From: Bacteroidota bacterium
GTDB taxonomy: Bacteria > Bacteroidota > Rhodothermia > Rhodothermales > Bin80
DNA: 33,645 bases
Assembly (NCBI GenBank): GCA_028875125.1
Contig: JAPPGC010000066.1
Coordinates: forward strand, 1 to 33,645
Direction: 5' to 3'
The translations under genes and the position numbers were made by a program. The notes beneath the pieces were generated by a model, which searched no databases, was not told the DNA's origin, and saw nothing but the letters and a program-made list of their open reading frames with translations. Shown here one piece after another: positions 1 to 9,684 of the stretch (its first letter is position 1; the number at the start of each line of letters is the position of its first letter).

Positions 1-52
1 AATAGGGGATAGGGAATCTCAGTAAAAAATCCACTACAATGTCGAACTTGCG
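1..52 (+). repeat. Left arm of terminal inverted repeat
   Basis: The first 52 bases recur as the reverse complement of 33591-33643. The two copies match throughout except for the length of one A-run (six A here, seven in the other copy). Similarity stops at base 53, where the left copy continues GTGAG and the right copy ATTAG. The arm begins at the window edge, so the full repeat may be longer. It lies 10 bp beyond the stop of the VCBS-repeat gene. No transposase is seen in the window. Confidence 0.9.
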
Positions 53-62
53 GTGAGTCCGA

Positions 63-1925
63 TCAGTACTGGGTATTGCGAAAAAACAGCAATCCGCCGC
101 CCAGTCCGCCACTGAATACGTCCAGGTCACCGTCGCCGTCTATATCTACAAAAGCAGGAACTGCAAGTATGGGGAACGGAGCAGGCAGTGTGCCGGATTC
201 CACGAAGAGGGGCACTTGTGCGGTCCCTTGATTCTTGTACAGAACCACCCCACCAGCTTCCCGACCCAATATCAGATCCTGATCTCCATCCCCGTCCAGG
301 TCTGCGAAGCGTGGAACACTTCGACGTCCGACATCAATATCCTCAAACTTGTCACTCACCAAGTCAAATTGCGCTTCGCTCGGGGTACCATTGTTGCTAT
401 AGAAGTTCAGATCTCCCGAAGACTCGCCAATAAACAGGTCAAGGTCTCCATCCGCATCGATATCCACCAGGGCAGGCGTGCTGTTGCTGCCCCGGGTTAG
501 TGTGACGGTCTTGCTTTCGTCCAATACAAAGTTTGGAGCGCTGGACGTTCCATCATTGCGAAAATACAAGCTGCCCTTATTCCACGTGCCAACCAACATA
601 TCCAGATCACCGTCACCATCCAGATCAGCAATGGCTGGGGCAAAATTGTAATGGCCGCCAATGTTCAGCGGCTCCCGCTGTTGCCAGCGTAATACCCCAG
701 ATTCAGAAATGTTTTCAAAGTAGTGAATTTCGCCAGTGTTAAAATCGTGCGACGAAATCTTGTTTGACACCAGCACATCCAGATCCCCATCTCCGTCCAG
801 ATCTGCAAAAACCGGATGAGAGTCAGCGCCAACATCAATGCCAGACAGTAGCGTTTTTGTTTTCAGTATAAATCCACTTGGTGTACGGTCCATATGATAG
901 AAATTCTCCACTGCGGATGTATTGGGGTTGAAGGCTCCTCCAAGAACTCCAAACAGTAGCTCCGAATCTCCATCGCCATCCAAATCGGCGAACAGCACGG
1001 AATTATAACCGCTGGTCTTCACCGGATCATCAAGCGGATAAGCTATGGGCTCATTGCGCAGATTGGGGTTGCTGCATGTGCCCGTGTTGGCGATTAGCAG
1101 AACACCAGCTTCAAAAAAATCACCCCAGAAGAGATCTTTGTCTCCATCATTATCCACATCATGAAAAGTGATCGCGTTTGCTCCGTGCAGTGTGGCGAAC
1201 ATCCCCACAATTTCTATATCCTCAAATCGGTTGGTTACGAGTGCAAATCTCGGCAATCCAGACTCATCAGAACCAATGGATTCGTAATGAAGCACAGTAC
1301 CACTTACGCGGCCAATAAAAAGGTCCAGCATTCCGTCACAGTCAAGGTCGGTTATGGCCGGGATATTCTGGCTATCCATGAAGAGTGGAACACCCTCGGC
1401 GTCCCGCAGAGAATCCAGCGGCGCAGGGAATGACGGGGCGGTTGCTGTTCCCTCGTTGCGAAAGAGGCGCACATAACTGGAAGGGGTTTCCCCTATGAGA
1501 TCGTAATCGCCATCCTGGTCCAAATCAACAAACCGATACCACTCTCCCACATCCAGGTCAAGGTATTGATTTGTACGCCATGTGAATGAGGGATCCGTGG
1601 GACCGCCGGTATTTTCGTAGTACTTTATGGATCCGGTCAGTTCCTGTACAAACAAATCCAGATCGGCGTCCCCATCAATGTCGACAAACTGTGGTCGAGG
1701 GAGGTTCAATCCTCCGTGGAACGGATGATCCAGGATTTCCGCATCGGAATTGAGCACTTCTATGCCATATACCTCCCGAACATAAGAAGGTGGAAATGTC
1801 GGGGCTTCCTGACTTGCCTCTTGCGTTGTTGCACAGCCTGCAAAGATTACAGCGGTAAGCACAAGGACCACACCGAACCGGTACTTAGCGTGTTCCGAGG
1901 CCCGTTGGGTTCGGGCCCACTTCAA
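63..1925 (-). CDS. Exported lipoprotein with VCBS/FG-GAP-type calcium-binding beta-propeller repeats
   Basis: The protein (about 620 aa from the chosen start) carries around ten acidic repeats of the form D-(L/I/V)-D-x-D-G-D-x-D-L, for example DLDGDGDLDVLV and DIDGDGDLDVFS. These are typical of VCBS/FG-GAP beta-propellers that bind calcium. The N-terminus has a hydrophobic stretch ending in the lipobox FAGC, so a surface or periplasmic lipoprotein is likely. The frame is open upstream to 2078, but that would overlap the preceding gene by 194 bp. A TTG at 1925 gives a basic n-region before the lipobox and only a 41-bp overlap, so I prefer it; a GTG nearer the lipobox is also possible. It is the last gene of the run of propeller genes below glgEB. 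Specific function unknown; adhesion, polymer binding or scaffolding are possibilities. Confidence 0.85.
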   Translation of the reverse strand: MKWARTQRASEHAKYRFGVVLVLTAVIFAGCATTQEASQEAPTFPPSYVREVYGIEVLNSDAEILDHPFHGGLNLPRPQFVDIDGDADLDLFVQELTGSIKYYENTGGPTDPSFTWRTNQYLDLDVGEWYRFVDLDQDGDYDLIGETPSSYVRLFRNEGTATAPSFPAPLDSLRDAEGVPLFMDSQNIPAITDLDCDGMLDLFIGRVSGTVLHYESIGSDESGLPRFALVTNRFEDIEIVGMFATLHGANAITFHDVDNDGDKDLFWGDFFEAGVLLIANTGTCSNPNLRNEPIAYPLDDPVKTSGYNSVLFADLDGDGDSELLFGVLGGAFNPNTSAVENFYHMDRTPSGFILKTKTLLSGIDVGADSHPVFADLDGDGDLDVLVSNKISSHDFNTGEIHYFENISESGVLRWQQREPLNIGGHYNFAPAIADLDGDGDLDMLVGTWNKGSLYFRNDGTSSAPNFVLDESKTVTLTRGSNSTPALVDIDADGDLDLFIGESSGDLNFYSNNGTPSEAQFDLVSDKFEDIDVGRRSVPRFADLDGDGDQDLILGREAGGVVLYKNQGTAQVPLFVESGTLPAPFPILAVPAFVDIDGDGDLDVFSGGLGGGLLFFRNTQY

Positions 1926-3237
1926 GCATTCTTGTGATTTCACGGCTTTCCGAGTCAATGACTGCAATCGCACCTGGAAGATATTCATCCTGCCACATGT
2001 ATCGTCCATTATAGGCTCCGTTGAGATTATTGTTGGAAATATACACCGTACTACCATCGGGTGAAATTGCGGCTCCATGAGGTTCGGAGAGTCCTTCTAC
2101 GGTTCCCACTACTTCGCGCTTCTCAACATCCACGACTGTGGCCCGATTGCCCATTTTGTTACCGAACCAGACCATGCTGCCGTCCGGGCTGAAAACCGGA
2201 TGCCAAGGCGCCATCCCGACTTTGATTGATTCGACCACGGTCGGGGTAGCGGGATCGGATGTGTCGAAGAAAAAGAACTCTCCGGTCAGTTGTCCGCCCA
2301 CGACCATGGTCTGGCCGTCCGGAGAAACGGCAAATTGTACCAGTGTATGCGTCTCGCCCTCAATGGACTGCAACTCGGGGCTTTCCGATGCATGATCAAC
2401 CGTAGCCATGCGGTTTTCTGCGAGACTTCCCACATACACATACGTCCCGGTTGGGTCTATTGCAAGTGCGTGTGGACGCGGGAAAAAGACATCCAACTCT
2501 TCAAGGTCCATACTGCCACGTTCGATAATACCGATCCGTTGTGGAGGATTGACGGCTTTCATTGAACGGCCTACGAACAGTTGGCGATCAGCAGGATTGA
2601 TGACCAGCATTCCGGGACGTTCAAACGCGATCTGATCAACTAACTCATTCTCGCGATTAAACTTGAGCACGATGTCATCACCTATCAGGGATACATAGAA
2701 TGCAGATCCATCAGGTTCAACGGCAACATGGTGAGGTCTAGAATCTGCTGTGAATCCTAGCTCCTGTAGGTCGATAGTGCGAATCACCAGGTTCGCATCC
2801 ATATCAATTATTGCCAGTTGGGCAGCCCCCTGAATGCATGCGTAAAGGAGATTTGAAGCATCTGAATAAGCAATTTCTCCGTTATCATTTGGAGCTCCGC
2901 GTTCGATCCATGACCGGACAGTTGCCAAGTCTTCTGTGGATATACTAGCAGCGTGCATGCTCAGGGGATCATCGCTGGACAGCTGTGTTGCCAGGCGAAC
3001 AAGCAGGCTTCCGCCCGGATCAAAGGGGATCACAATTTCCCCGTGATCTGAGCCTGCCATCAATGTTTCCCACGACTCGAGGGACAAGCCGGTCTCCCTC
3101 TCGAGGAGCGGTTCAAATTTTTGCTGAATAAGGGGCAACACCTCATGGCTAAAAACGCCGGGCGTTGATTGCGCCAGTGCGTGCCCGGTAATCGTCGCGA
3201 AGAGGAGTGCGAAGCTGATCAAAGATCTACGAATCAT
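1885..3237 (-). CDS. Exported YVTN-type beta-propeller protein with a heme-less cytochrome-like N-terminal domain
   Basis: About 450 aa. Starting at the ATG at 3237, which lies 7 bp after the upstream stop, the protein opens with a basic residue pair and a hydrophobic core ending HALAQ, a Sec signal peptide. The next ~90 residues resemble the planctomycete-type cytochrome c domain: a GLSLESW segment, then PFDPGGSLLVRL, a Met-containing SMHA, and LATVRSWIERGAP. The heme-attachment CxxCH is absent. The remainder has surface-propeller repeats such as VAVEPDGSAFYVS, LAIDPTGTYVYVG, FAVSPDGQTMVVGG, FSPDGSMVWFG and AAISPDGSTVYISNN, matching YncE/YVTN propellers. The frame extends upstream to 3288, but that start overlaps the preceding gene and spoils the signal peptide. 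Likely periplasmic or surface-exposed; ligand unknown. Confidence 0.85.
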   Translation of the reverse strand: MIRRSLISFALLFATITGHALAQSTPGVFSHEVLPLIQQKFEPLLERETGLSLESWETLMAGSDHGEIVIPFDPGGSLLVRLATQLSSDDPLSMHAASISTEDLATVRSWIERGAPNDNGEIAYSDASNLLYACIQGAAQLAIIDMDANLVIRTIDLQELGFTADSRPHHVAVEPDGSAFYVSLIGDDIVLKFNRENELVDQIAFERPGMLVINPADRQLFVGRSMKAVNPPQRIGIIERGSMDLEELDVFFPRPHALAIDPTGTYVYVGSLAENRMATVDHASESPELQSIEGETHTLVQFAVSPDGQTMVVGGQLTGEFFFFDTSDPATPTVVESIKVGMAPWHPVFSPDGSMVWFGNKMGNRATVVDVEKREVVGTVEGLSEPHGAAISPDGSTVYISNNNLNGAYNGRYMWQDEYLPGAIAVIDSESREITRMLEVGPNPTGLGTR

Positions 3238-3244
3238 CGTCACA

Positions 3245-5644
3245 TCATAAGTCAATATTCCGTTTCCGAACGATAAAGAGACCCTCATTCATGCTAGTAA
3301 TCAGAATGGTGCCGCTCGGAAAGTAAGGGTAATTGCTCCATGAACCACCAAAGCCTGGTTCGTCATCACCATGAGGAACGGTGTCAAAGAAACCAACCTC
3401 CACGGGATTGATGCGGTCGCTGATATCGAAAATGCGCAGACCGCTCAAGTAATTGGACTGATACATCAGGTCTCCCTGAATGTAGAGGTTATGGTCAGTC
3501 GCGAGGTTCTCGGATACGAATTCGCTGGCGAGTTGTGGATCATCCAAGTCGGTTATATCCCAAATGAGCGTTCGAGTACCAACGATTTTCCCCCGCGCAT
3601 CGTCCAATTCATCATTCATATAGAAATACTCAAAGTCATCCGTAACCCAGCCCTGGTGTGCATATGCTACGTTAGGATATTCCGCTGACGAAAGAGCGAC
3701 GGGTGCTTCCTTGTTGGTGACATCCGAAATACTCAGGGCGGTTTCATTTGAGTTAAAGCAAATTTCTTTACCCTGATGATCTGCATCCGGGCCCTCGTAG
3801 ATTACGCACTGCGCATCATGCGAATAGCCTGTACCTGTTCGTCCGGTATTTTCATCTGCAAAGCAGCCTGCAAATACAGGCGAGAGGGGATTCTCTATAT
3901 TGATCATGTGCAGGCCTCCGCCACATGTTTCGCCTCCGTCACTGCTTCCAACGGCGTATGCGAAGCCCGTATCTTCGTTAATCACAATGTTATGCGCGCT
4001 TGCGATACCGTCGTAGATGGCATCTTCGGAAAAGGTCACAGGTTCCTCAGTATCCTCGCGTAGGTGCCGGAGATCAAATACCTGCACTCCGTGTTGTCCT
4101 GCGTTATCAGCAACGATAAATGCATGGTCTGCGTAGACCTTGACATCCCGCCAGGTAGAGGGGTCTGCCCCTTCCGTTAAAGGGAGGTTTCCCTTCAAAA
4201 CCGGGTTGGCCGGATTGCTGACATCCACAAAAGCCATTCCGTCGTTACGCCCCACCAGTGCATACTCACGGTCTGTTTCGGCATCTACCCAGCCCCAGAC
4301 ATCATTCGCCTGGCTGCGACTAGACATTCCCATCAGATCTTCCACCGTCATGAAGGACAGCAGATCCACATTGTTACAGCCAAACTGGCCCGCAATTCCT
4401 TCGGTGCAGTCAACTGCGCCACTTGAAACGAGCGGAGGTGGTTCTTTTCCGGTCTTCAGCGGTTCGCTTGTGGTCCATTCACCTGTCTCTGAATCCAGAT
4501 TGGCCACGCGGACTGTTCCTTGTCCCATGCCGGAAGCAGGGGCACTGATGACCGCCGTCTGACCGCTCATGGAGATCACAAGTCCGAAGATCACATCCCC
4601 GTCCCCACCTGCTATTTCGCCGGTTTTGGTCCACATCATTGTTCCGGGATCAAGCTCAAAGGCCCAAGCACCTCCTGCTTGGCCGTTCGCGACCGGGGTA
4701 CCTACCAGCAATTGCGTATCGCTATGGTCAAACCCGATGGCGAAGAGGTCAAATTGCCCGCCCGATTCACCATCAAGAACCTGGAGGATCTCGGGTCCAT
4801 CTCCTCCGGTGCGTGCCCAGACCAGTTTACCTGGAGGCGGGGGCGCAGTGGGTTGGGTATTAGGAGTGATCCCAGGGCCTGCTGCGAGTACAAAATCGTC
4901 GCCAACAGATTTTACCAGCGTACCAAGTGCGGCAGCATTGATGCTTTCGTGGTCGCCGCTCAGGATTGCCTCTCCGTGCCAGCTGCCTCCGTGATTAACA
5001 AAATGGTACACGGCCCCTGCACCCTCGTTGGCACCTGGGGCACCGACACACACAGTACCATTGCCGGAAATGGCAATTGAGGCGCCAAACAAGAGGCTAT
5101 CCGAGGCTCCTTCGGGAGCCAGTGTGGCAGTATGTTCGAGGCCCTCTTCGGTTTGCATGTAGACGGCAACAGATTTGATTGGATTAACGCCGACCATGCC
5201 ACTGGTAACCAGGGTAGATCCTGCAATGGCAACGGCGCCTCCGACGGGAGCTTCTGCAGTGCCTGTCGTTTTGGCTACTTCCTGCCAGTCGCCGGTTTCC
5301 GGGTTGCGGGCAAACAGGTAGACGGCTCCGCCAAGGCTGTCCAGAGATGGCGCACCAATCGCGAGATGATCTCCGTCCGAGGCGATACTGTAGCCAAATG
5401 CATCGCCGGGTTTTGCGTCTGAAGCCATGAGCTCAGCGGCAACTACCCAGGCTTCTCCATCCTCCGAAAGCTGATACACATAGACCAGTCCGGATTCGTC
5501 GTCATCGGGTATAGGATGCCCTACGAAGATTGAACTGCCGACAACCTCGGAAGAGAGGCCGAAGGCATTCGTCTGTGCGTAAGCAGCGGAGGGCAGCAAA
5601 AAGAGTAGAAAAAGGGGTAGGAAACGGTTCATGAAAACTCGCAT
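3245..5644 (-). CDS. Exported FG-GAP propeller plus choice-of-anchor B family protein
   Basis: 799 aa. The N-terminus is a clear signal peptide (hydrophobic LPLFLLFLLP, ending AYAQ); Met5 at 5632 is an equally good start. Residues ~30-400 hold FG-GAP repeats, for example FGYSIASDGDHLAIGAPS and LLFGASIAISGNGTVCVGAP. From ~420 onward the sequence matches the choice-of-anchor B family: an SRSQANDVWGW segment, LVGRNDGMAFVDVSNPANP, HDAQCVIYEGPDADHQGKE, HQGWVTDDFEYFYMNDE and LSGLRIFDISD, which are LVIVD-like repeats. No C-terminal sorting domain is obvious; the protein ends a few residues after the last repeat. It starts 74 bp after glgB, and its stop is 7 bp from the next start, so it heads a three-gene set of propeller proteins. 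The biochemical role of the family is not known to me. Confidence 0.85.
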   Translation of the reverse strand: MRVFMNRFLPLFLLFLLPSAAYAQTNAFGLSSEVVGSSIFVGHPIPDDDESGLVYVYQLSEDGEAWVVAAELMASDAKPGDAFGYSIASDGDHLAIGAPSLDSLGGAVYLFARNPETGDWQEVAKTTGTAEAPVGGAVAIAGSTLVTSGMVGVNPIKSVAVYMQTEEGLEHTATLAPEGASDSLLFGASIAISGNGTVCVGAPGANEGAGAVYHFVNHGGSWHGEAILSGDHESINAAALGTLVKSVGDDFVLAAGPGITPNTQPTAPPPPGKLVWARTGGDGPEILQVLDGESGGQFDLFAIGFDHSDTQLLVGTPVANGQAGGAWAFELDPGTMMWTKTGEIAGGDGDVIFGLVISMSGQTAVISAPASGMGQGTVRVANLDSETGEWTTSEPLKTGKEPPPLVSSGAVDCTEGIAGQFGCNNVDLLSFMTVEDLMGMSSRSQANDVWGWVDAETDREYALVGRNDGMAFVDVSNPANPVLKGNLPLTEGADPSTWRDVKVYADHAFIVADNAGQHGVQVFDLRHLREDTEEPVTFSEDAIYDGIASAHNIVINEDTGFAYAVGSSDGGETCGGGLHMINIENPLSPVFAGCFADENTGRTGTGYSHDAQCVIYEGPDADHQGKEICFNSNETALSISDVTNKEAPVALSSAEYPNVAYAHQGWVTDDFEYFYMNDELDDARGKIVGTRTLIWDITDLDDPQLASEFVSENLATDHNLYIQGDLMYQSNYLSGLRIFDISDRINPVEVGFFDTVPHGDDEPGFGGSWSNYPYFPSGTILITSMNEGLFIVRKRNIDL

Positions 5645-5718
5645 GGGGCAATCGTTGATGAAAAACTTAGGCGATCTGCCTTGTTACGATATTTGTTCCG
5701 ATATGATGCAAACGCGTA

Positions 5719-7611
5719 TCAGGAGCCTTTTTCCAGCACCAGGAAAGCAAGTGGAGGCAGTAGGACAACGACGCTTACGGGGAGCCCATGGCAGGGAACG
5801 GGCACACTTTCCACCCTTCCCATATTGCCCATACCGCCTCCTCCATATGTCGTCGCATCACTGTTTAATCGCTCCTGCCACCAACCTTCCTCTTTTACTC
5901 CAATCCTGAAGTTCTCGCGTGGGACGGGTGTCATGTTCAGGACAAAGATCATGCTCTCGGACCCTTGTTTGCGTTCGTAAATCAGAATTGAGTCGTCGGA
6001 GTGCTCCCCAATCCAAGACCAGCCATCTGGACTGTCGTTCCATAGAGGAGCACAATCCCGATACAGTGTGTTGAGGTCTTTTATGAGGCTAAAAATTCCG
6101 CTGTTCAGCGGACGGTCCAACAGCTCCCAGCAGAGCGGTTTATCGTGATCCCATTCTTCATCCTGGGCAAACTCGCTTCCCATGAAGAGCATTTTCTTGC
6201 CGGGGTGTCCAAATAGATGCCCAAGAAGCAGACGGTAGTTCGCTGCTTTCTGCCATTCATCTCCAGGCATACGGTTCCATAGCGAACCCTTGCCATGGAC
6301 CACCTCATCGTGTGAAAGCGGAAGCACGTAGTGCTCGCTGAAGGCATACATGAAGGAAAACGTGAGCCGGTTATGGTGATATTTTCGGTGCACAGGGTCT
6401 TCCCGCATGTAGGCGAGTGTGTCGTGCATCCAGCCCATATTCCATTTGTACATGAAGCCTAGTCCGTGATTGTAGGTCGGGGACGAGACCCCCCTGAACG
6501 CAGTAGATTCTTCCGCAATCGTGAATGCTCCCGGGAAATTGGAGTAAACGGCCTCATTTGTTTTCTTGATGAGATCAATTGCTTCCAGATTCTCATTGCC
6601 ACCGAAAATGTTGGGTGACCAGTCTTCACGTGAGTAATCCCGATAAAGCATGGAGGCAACTGCATCAACCCGCAGCGCGTCCACATGATATCGGTCAAGC
6701 CAGAATAATGCGTTTGAAATCAAATAATTGCGCACTTCAATTCTGCCGTAGTCGAAGATGTAGGTTCCCCAATCCGGGTGATAGCGCATCTTGGGATCGT
6801 TGTACTCAAAAAGGGGTGAACCGTCATAAAAAACCAATCCCTGTGGATCCGTTGCGAAGTGGGCCGGCACCCAATCCAGGATCACTCCGATACCGTGCTG
6901 ATGCAGGGTATCAATCAGAAACATCAAGTCTTCGGGTGGACCGTATCGGTGCGTGGGCGAAAAGTAGCCCACTACCTGATATCCCCACGATCCATAGAAA
7001 GCGTGCTCAGCAACGGGCAGAAGCTCAACATGCGTAAAGCCCAGATCCTTTACGTGCTCCGCAAGCGGTGCGGCAATTTCACGGTAAGAAAGAGAGGTTC
7101 CCAGATCCTTGTGCCGCCAGGATCCAAGGTGCACCTCATAGATGGATACGGGTTTGTTGAGCGTGTCTGGTCCACTGCGCTGATTCATCCACGTTTCATC
7201 CTGCCACGCATATTTCAAGGGAGTCAGAATTCCGGACAAACCTTGAACACTGCTGCCATGTGGTACAGGCGGCTCCATCTGGAAAGCAAACGGATCCGAC
7301 TTATCAGCTACATAAAGACCACGCCGGATACGGAATTTATACCGCTGCTCCCATGCAGCTCCAGGGACAAAACATTCCCAACAACCACTCCCGGTTCGCT
7401 CCATGGGGTTCGCATCGGCATTCCATGCGTTAAAATCGCCAATGACGCTGACCGAATCCGCGTTGGGTGCCCAGACGGCGAACCACGCGCCGTCTTCCAC
7501 CAAATGTCCCCCGAGTCGATCATAGCTCTTGGTAAGCGTCCCTTGTGACCAGAAATAGAGATCCTCGTCTGAGAGCCATTTTTCATTAGCGGTCCTGGAT
7601 CCAGTTTTCAT
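5719..7611 (-). CDS. glgB: 1,4-alpha-glucan branching enzyme GlgB
   Basis: 630 aa, the length of the short GlgB type without the extra N-terminal N1 domain. It transfers alpha-1,4 segments to form alpha-1,6 branches in glycogen. The CBM48 domain lies at about 30-125 ([17 protein letters not shown]). The GH13 barrel follows, with ELLPVAEH near 195, the nucleophile Asp316 in [13 protein letters not shown], the acid Glu367/368 in TIAEEST, and the third acid Asp435 in [14 protein letters not shown]. The C-terminal beta domain is present. The start codon lies 3 bp after the glgE stop (TAG-CTG-ATG), so the two are very probably co-transcribed and translationally coupled. No Shine-Dalgarno is seen. 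The pairing with glgE indicates that it branches the linear glucan made from maltose-1-phosphate. Confidence 0.97.
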   Translation of the reverse strand: MKTGSRTANEKWLSDEDLYFWSQGTLTKSYDRLGGHLVEDGAWFAVWAPNADSVSVIGDFNAWNADANPMERTGSGCWECFVPGAAWEQRYKFRIRRGLYVADKSDPFAFQMEPPVPHGSSVQGLSGILTPLKYAWQDETWMNQRSGPDTLNKPVSIYEVHLGSWRHKDLGTSLSYREIAAPLAEHVKDLGFTHVELLPVAEHAFYGSWGYQVVGYFSPTHRYGPPEDLMFLIDTLHQHGIGVILDWVPAHFATDPQGLVFYDGSPLFEYNDPKMRYHPDWGTYIFDYGRIEVRNYLISNALFWLDRYHVDALRVDAVASMLYRDYSREDWSPNIFGGNENLEAIDLIKKTNEAVYSNFPGAFTIAEESTAFRGVSSPTYNHGLGFMYKWNMGWMHDTLAYMREDPVHRKYHHNRLTFSFMYAFSEHYVLPLSHDEVVHGKGSLWNRMPGDEWQKAANYRLLLGHLFGHPGKKMLFMGSEFAQDEEWDHDKPLCWELLDRPLNSGIFSLIKDLNTLYRDCAPLWNDSPDGWSWIGEHSDDSILIYERKQGSESMIFVLNMTPVPRENFRIGVKEEGWWQERLNSDATTYGGGGMGNMGRVESVPVPCHGLPVSVVVLLPPLAFLVLEKGS

Positions 7612-7614
7612 CAG

Positions 7615-9588
7615 CTATACGAAGTAGTCAAAGTCCGCTTCTGTACGTACACGACGGAGAATCTGAAAAATTCGTACAGGCATAACATGTGGTTCTATGC
7701 GGATATGGTGGTGGTTTCCCTGCCAGATATACCGTTCGCCGCCAAGTAAGTCAAGCATCTGGAACGGGGCAGCAGCAGGTAATCCTAAATCTTCCAGGGG
7801 AAGACGAACCACGCCCTCCTGCGCTTGAAATGGATCCAGGCTTACGACGCATACAATTGCGTTTGGTCCTGCACTCTTGTAGTAAGCAAGCATAAGTGGG
7901 TTCTGGATGTCCAGGAACCGCAAATTGCGCATTTGCTGCAGAGCGGCGTTGTCTTTTCTGATTCGGTTGACCCGCCGGAAAATAGTCTGCAGAGAATCAA
8001 GATCATTCCAGTTCCATGTGCGGATTTCATATTTCTCATTATCGGCGTACTCTTCCCGGTCTGGGTGCTGGTTGGCAACGAGGTGTTCATACGGAGGACC
8101 GTAAACACCATATACCGGAGACAGCGTAGCTGCAAGCACGAAGCGAATAATATGTGCCGGGCGCCCACCGCTGGCCAGATACTCGTGCAGAATGTCCGGT
8201 GTATTTGGCCAGAAATTCGGCCGAAAATACTCAACAACATTGGTCGTGGTCAGCTCCTGGAGGTAGGTAGTCAACTCTTCTTTCGTGTGACGCCAAGTGA
8301 AGTAGGTGTAAGAATTATTGAATCCCAGTTTGGCAAGCGTGTACATCGTTTTCGGCCGTGTGAATGCCTCTGCCAGGAAAATGAGGTCTGGATATTTATT
8401 CCGTAGACGGGCCAGGCACCATATCCAGAATGCCAGTGGCTTGGTATGCGGGTTGTCTACCCGAAATATCCGTACACCACGCTTGATCCAGAATTCAAAT
8501 ATATCCTTCAGTGCTTCCCAGAGTGTACGCCACTCCACACACTCAAAATCCAACGGAAATACGTCCTGATACTTTTTCGGGGGGTTTTCCGCATATCGGA
8601 TACTTCCGTCAGCGCGTTTTTTGAACCACTCGGGATGTTCTTTAACCCACGGGTGATCGGGGGAGCATTGGAACGCGATATCAAGTGCGACTTCCAGATT
8701 CAGTTTATTGGCCGCCTTGACAAACCGATCGAATGCAGGCAGTCCCCCTAGGTCTTTGTGTACGCTGGTATGTCCGCCGTCGGGACTACCGATTGCCCAG
8801 GGGCTGCCTGGTTCGCCAGGCTGGGCCTCGGGATTGTTATCCTTGCCTTTGCGAAAGGTAGTCCCGATCGGATGGATTGGTGGCAAGTATACGATATCAA
8901 AGCCCATATCCCGTATACCTTCAAGGCGAGCCGACGCGTCATCCAGTGTTCCGTGTATACCGGGCACACTGGCGCTTGAACGGGGAAAAAATTCGTACCA
9001 TGCCGCGAAACCGGCAAGCTCACGGTCGACATCTACGGTAATAACGGTGCTTTTGACCGAGCCTCTTTGAGGATCATTTTCCAGGGCTAACCGCAGAGGT
9101 TCCTGTGCCAGGGGCGCACGTACGCTGCCTGCAGCATATTCGTCAGCGAAAGCCAATAGTTGCTCACGGGCGTCACGGTGTGCATTCACGGCGTACTCCT
9201 TTAGCAGGGCGGCGCCTTCCAGGAGTTCTACTTTGAGTTCAGTTTCGGGTACGCCCCCGTCAACCCGACGTTTGTATTGCTCCTGCCATGATCCGTAGCG
9301 ATCAACCCAGGCGCGTACATGGTACGTATACAGGCCGGGGGCTTCGGCAATAAAAGTACCGGTATATTCGTCGTTGTGCCCCTGTGTCATGGGTATCTCT
9401 TCGGTGGCACCACCCAGACGTGTGACATGAAGTCTGGCGCACAATCGGTCGTGTCCGTCAACAATTATGCCGGCGGTTGCATTGACAGATTCTCCCACGA
9501 TCCGTTTGATAGGCCAATCACCTTCCTGGACGCAGGGGGAGACAGAAGTGATAAAAACACGAGACCAACGTTCAGAAACGGACTTCAT
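7615..9588 (-). CDS. glgE: Alpha-1,4-glucan:maltose-1-phosphate maltosyltransferase GlgE
   Basis: 657 aa, full length for GH13 subfamily 3. GlgE extends alpha-1,4-glucan by transferring maltosyl units from maltose-1-phosphate in the cytoplasm. The N-terminal all-beta domain (~10-110) begins with the family pattern RVFITSVSPCVQEGDWPIKR. The catalytic barrel shows DIVYLPPIHPIG (~231-242), DIAFQCSPDHPW (~303), the nucleophile Asp378 in RIFRVDNPHTKP, and the acid Glu407 in LAEAFTRP. The 29-residue nucleophile-to-acid distance equals that of the Streptomyces enzyme as I recall it. The familiar partners TreS and maltokinase, or GlgC/GlgM, which make maltose-1-phosphate, are not in the window. It is followed directly by glgB and divergent from glgX across 96 bp. 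Confidence 0.97.
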   Translation of the reverse strand: MKSVSERWSRVFITSVSPCVQEGDWPIKRIVGESVNATAGIIVDGHDRLCARLHVTRLGGATEEIPMTQGHNDEYTGTFIAEAPGLYTYHVRAWVDRYGSWQEQYKRRVDGGVPETELKVELLEGAALLKEYAVNAHRDAREQLLAFADEYAAGSVRAPLAQEPLRLALENDPQRGSVKSTVITVDVDRELAGFAAWYEFFPRSSASVPGIHGTLDDASARLEGIRDMGFDIVYLPPIHPIGTTFRKGKDNNPEAQPGEPGSPWAIGSPDGGHTSVHKDLGGLPAFDRFVKAANKLNLEVALDIAFQCSPDHPWVKEHPEWFKKRADGSIRYAENPPKKYQDVFPLDFECVEWRTLWEALKDIFEFWIKRGVRIFRVDNPHTKPLAFWIWCLARLRNKYPDLIFLAEAFTRPKTMYTLAKLGFNNSYTYFTWRHTKEELTTYLQELTTTNVVEYFRPNFWPNTPDILHEYLASGGRPAHIIRFVLAATLSPVYGVYGPPYEHLVANQHPDREEYADNEKYEIRTWNWNDLDSLQTIFRRVNRIRKDNAALQQMRNLRFLDIQNPLMLAYYKSAGPNAIVCVVSLDPFQAQEGVVRLPLEDLGLPAAAPFQMLDLLGGERYIWQGNHHHIRIEPHVMPVRIFQILRRVRTEADFDYFV

Positions 9589-9684
9589 ATTGGAGCGATT
9601 GCTTATTCTTGGTGCCCATGTAGTATCGCATATCTATCTTCATCCAACTTACCTAACGTCGTATCTGTCCGTTGAGACAGGCAA
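9589..9684. promoter_or_regulatory. glgE/glgX divergent intergenic region
   Basis: This 96-bp AT-richer gap separates two outward-reading glycogen operons and must hold both promoters, although no convincing -35/-10 pair or Bacteroidota -33/-7 pair could be picked. A short inverted repeat (CTGTC, 6-base spacer, GACAG; 9665-9680) sits directly before the glgX start at 9685 and covers the weak AGG that could serve as its ribosome binding site. An operator or an RBS-masking hairpin is possible but unproven. Confidence 0.4.

Noticed and set aside
5661..5681. Small hairpin plus T5 on the minus strand between glgB and the propeller gene
   Set aside because: Stem is only 4 bp (AGGC/GCCT); too weak to call a terminator, and it sits in the leader of the next gene.
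6859..7548. 229-codon open frame on the plus strand
   Set aside because: Antisense to the glgB 5' half; composition is that of a shadow frame and no motif is seen.
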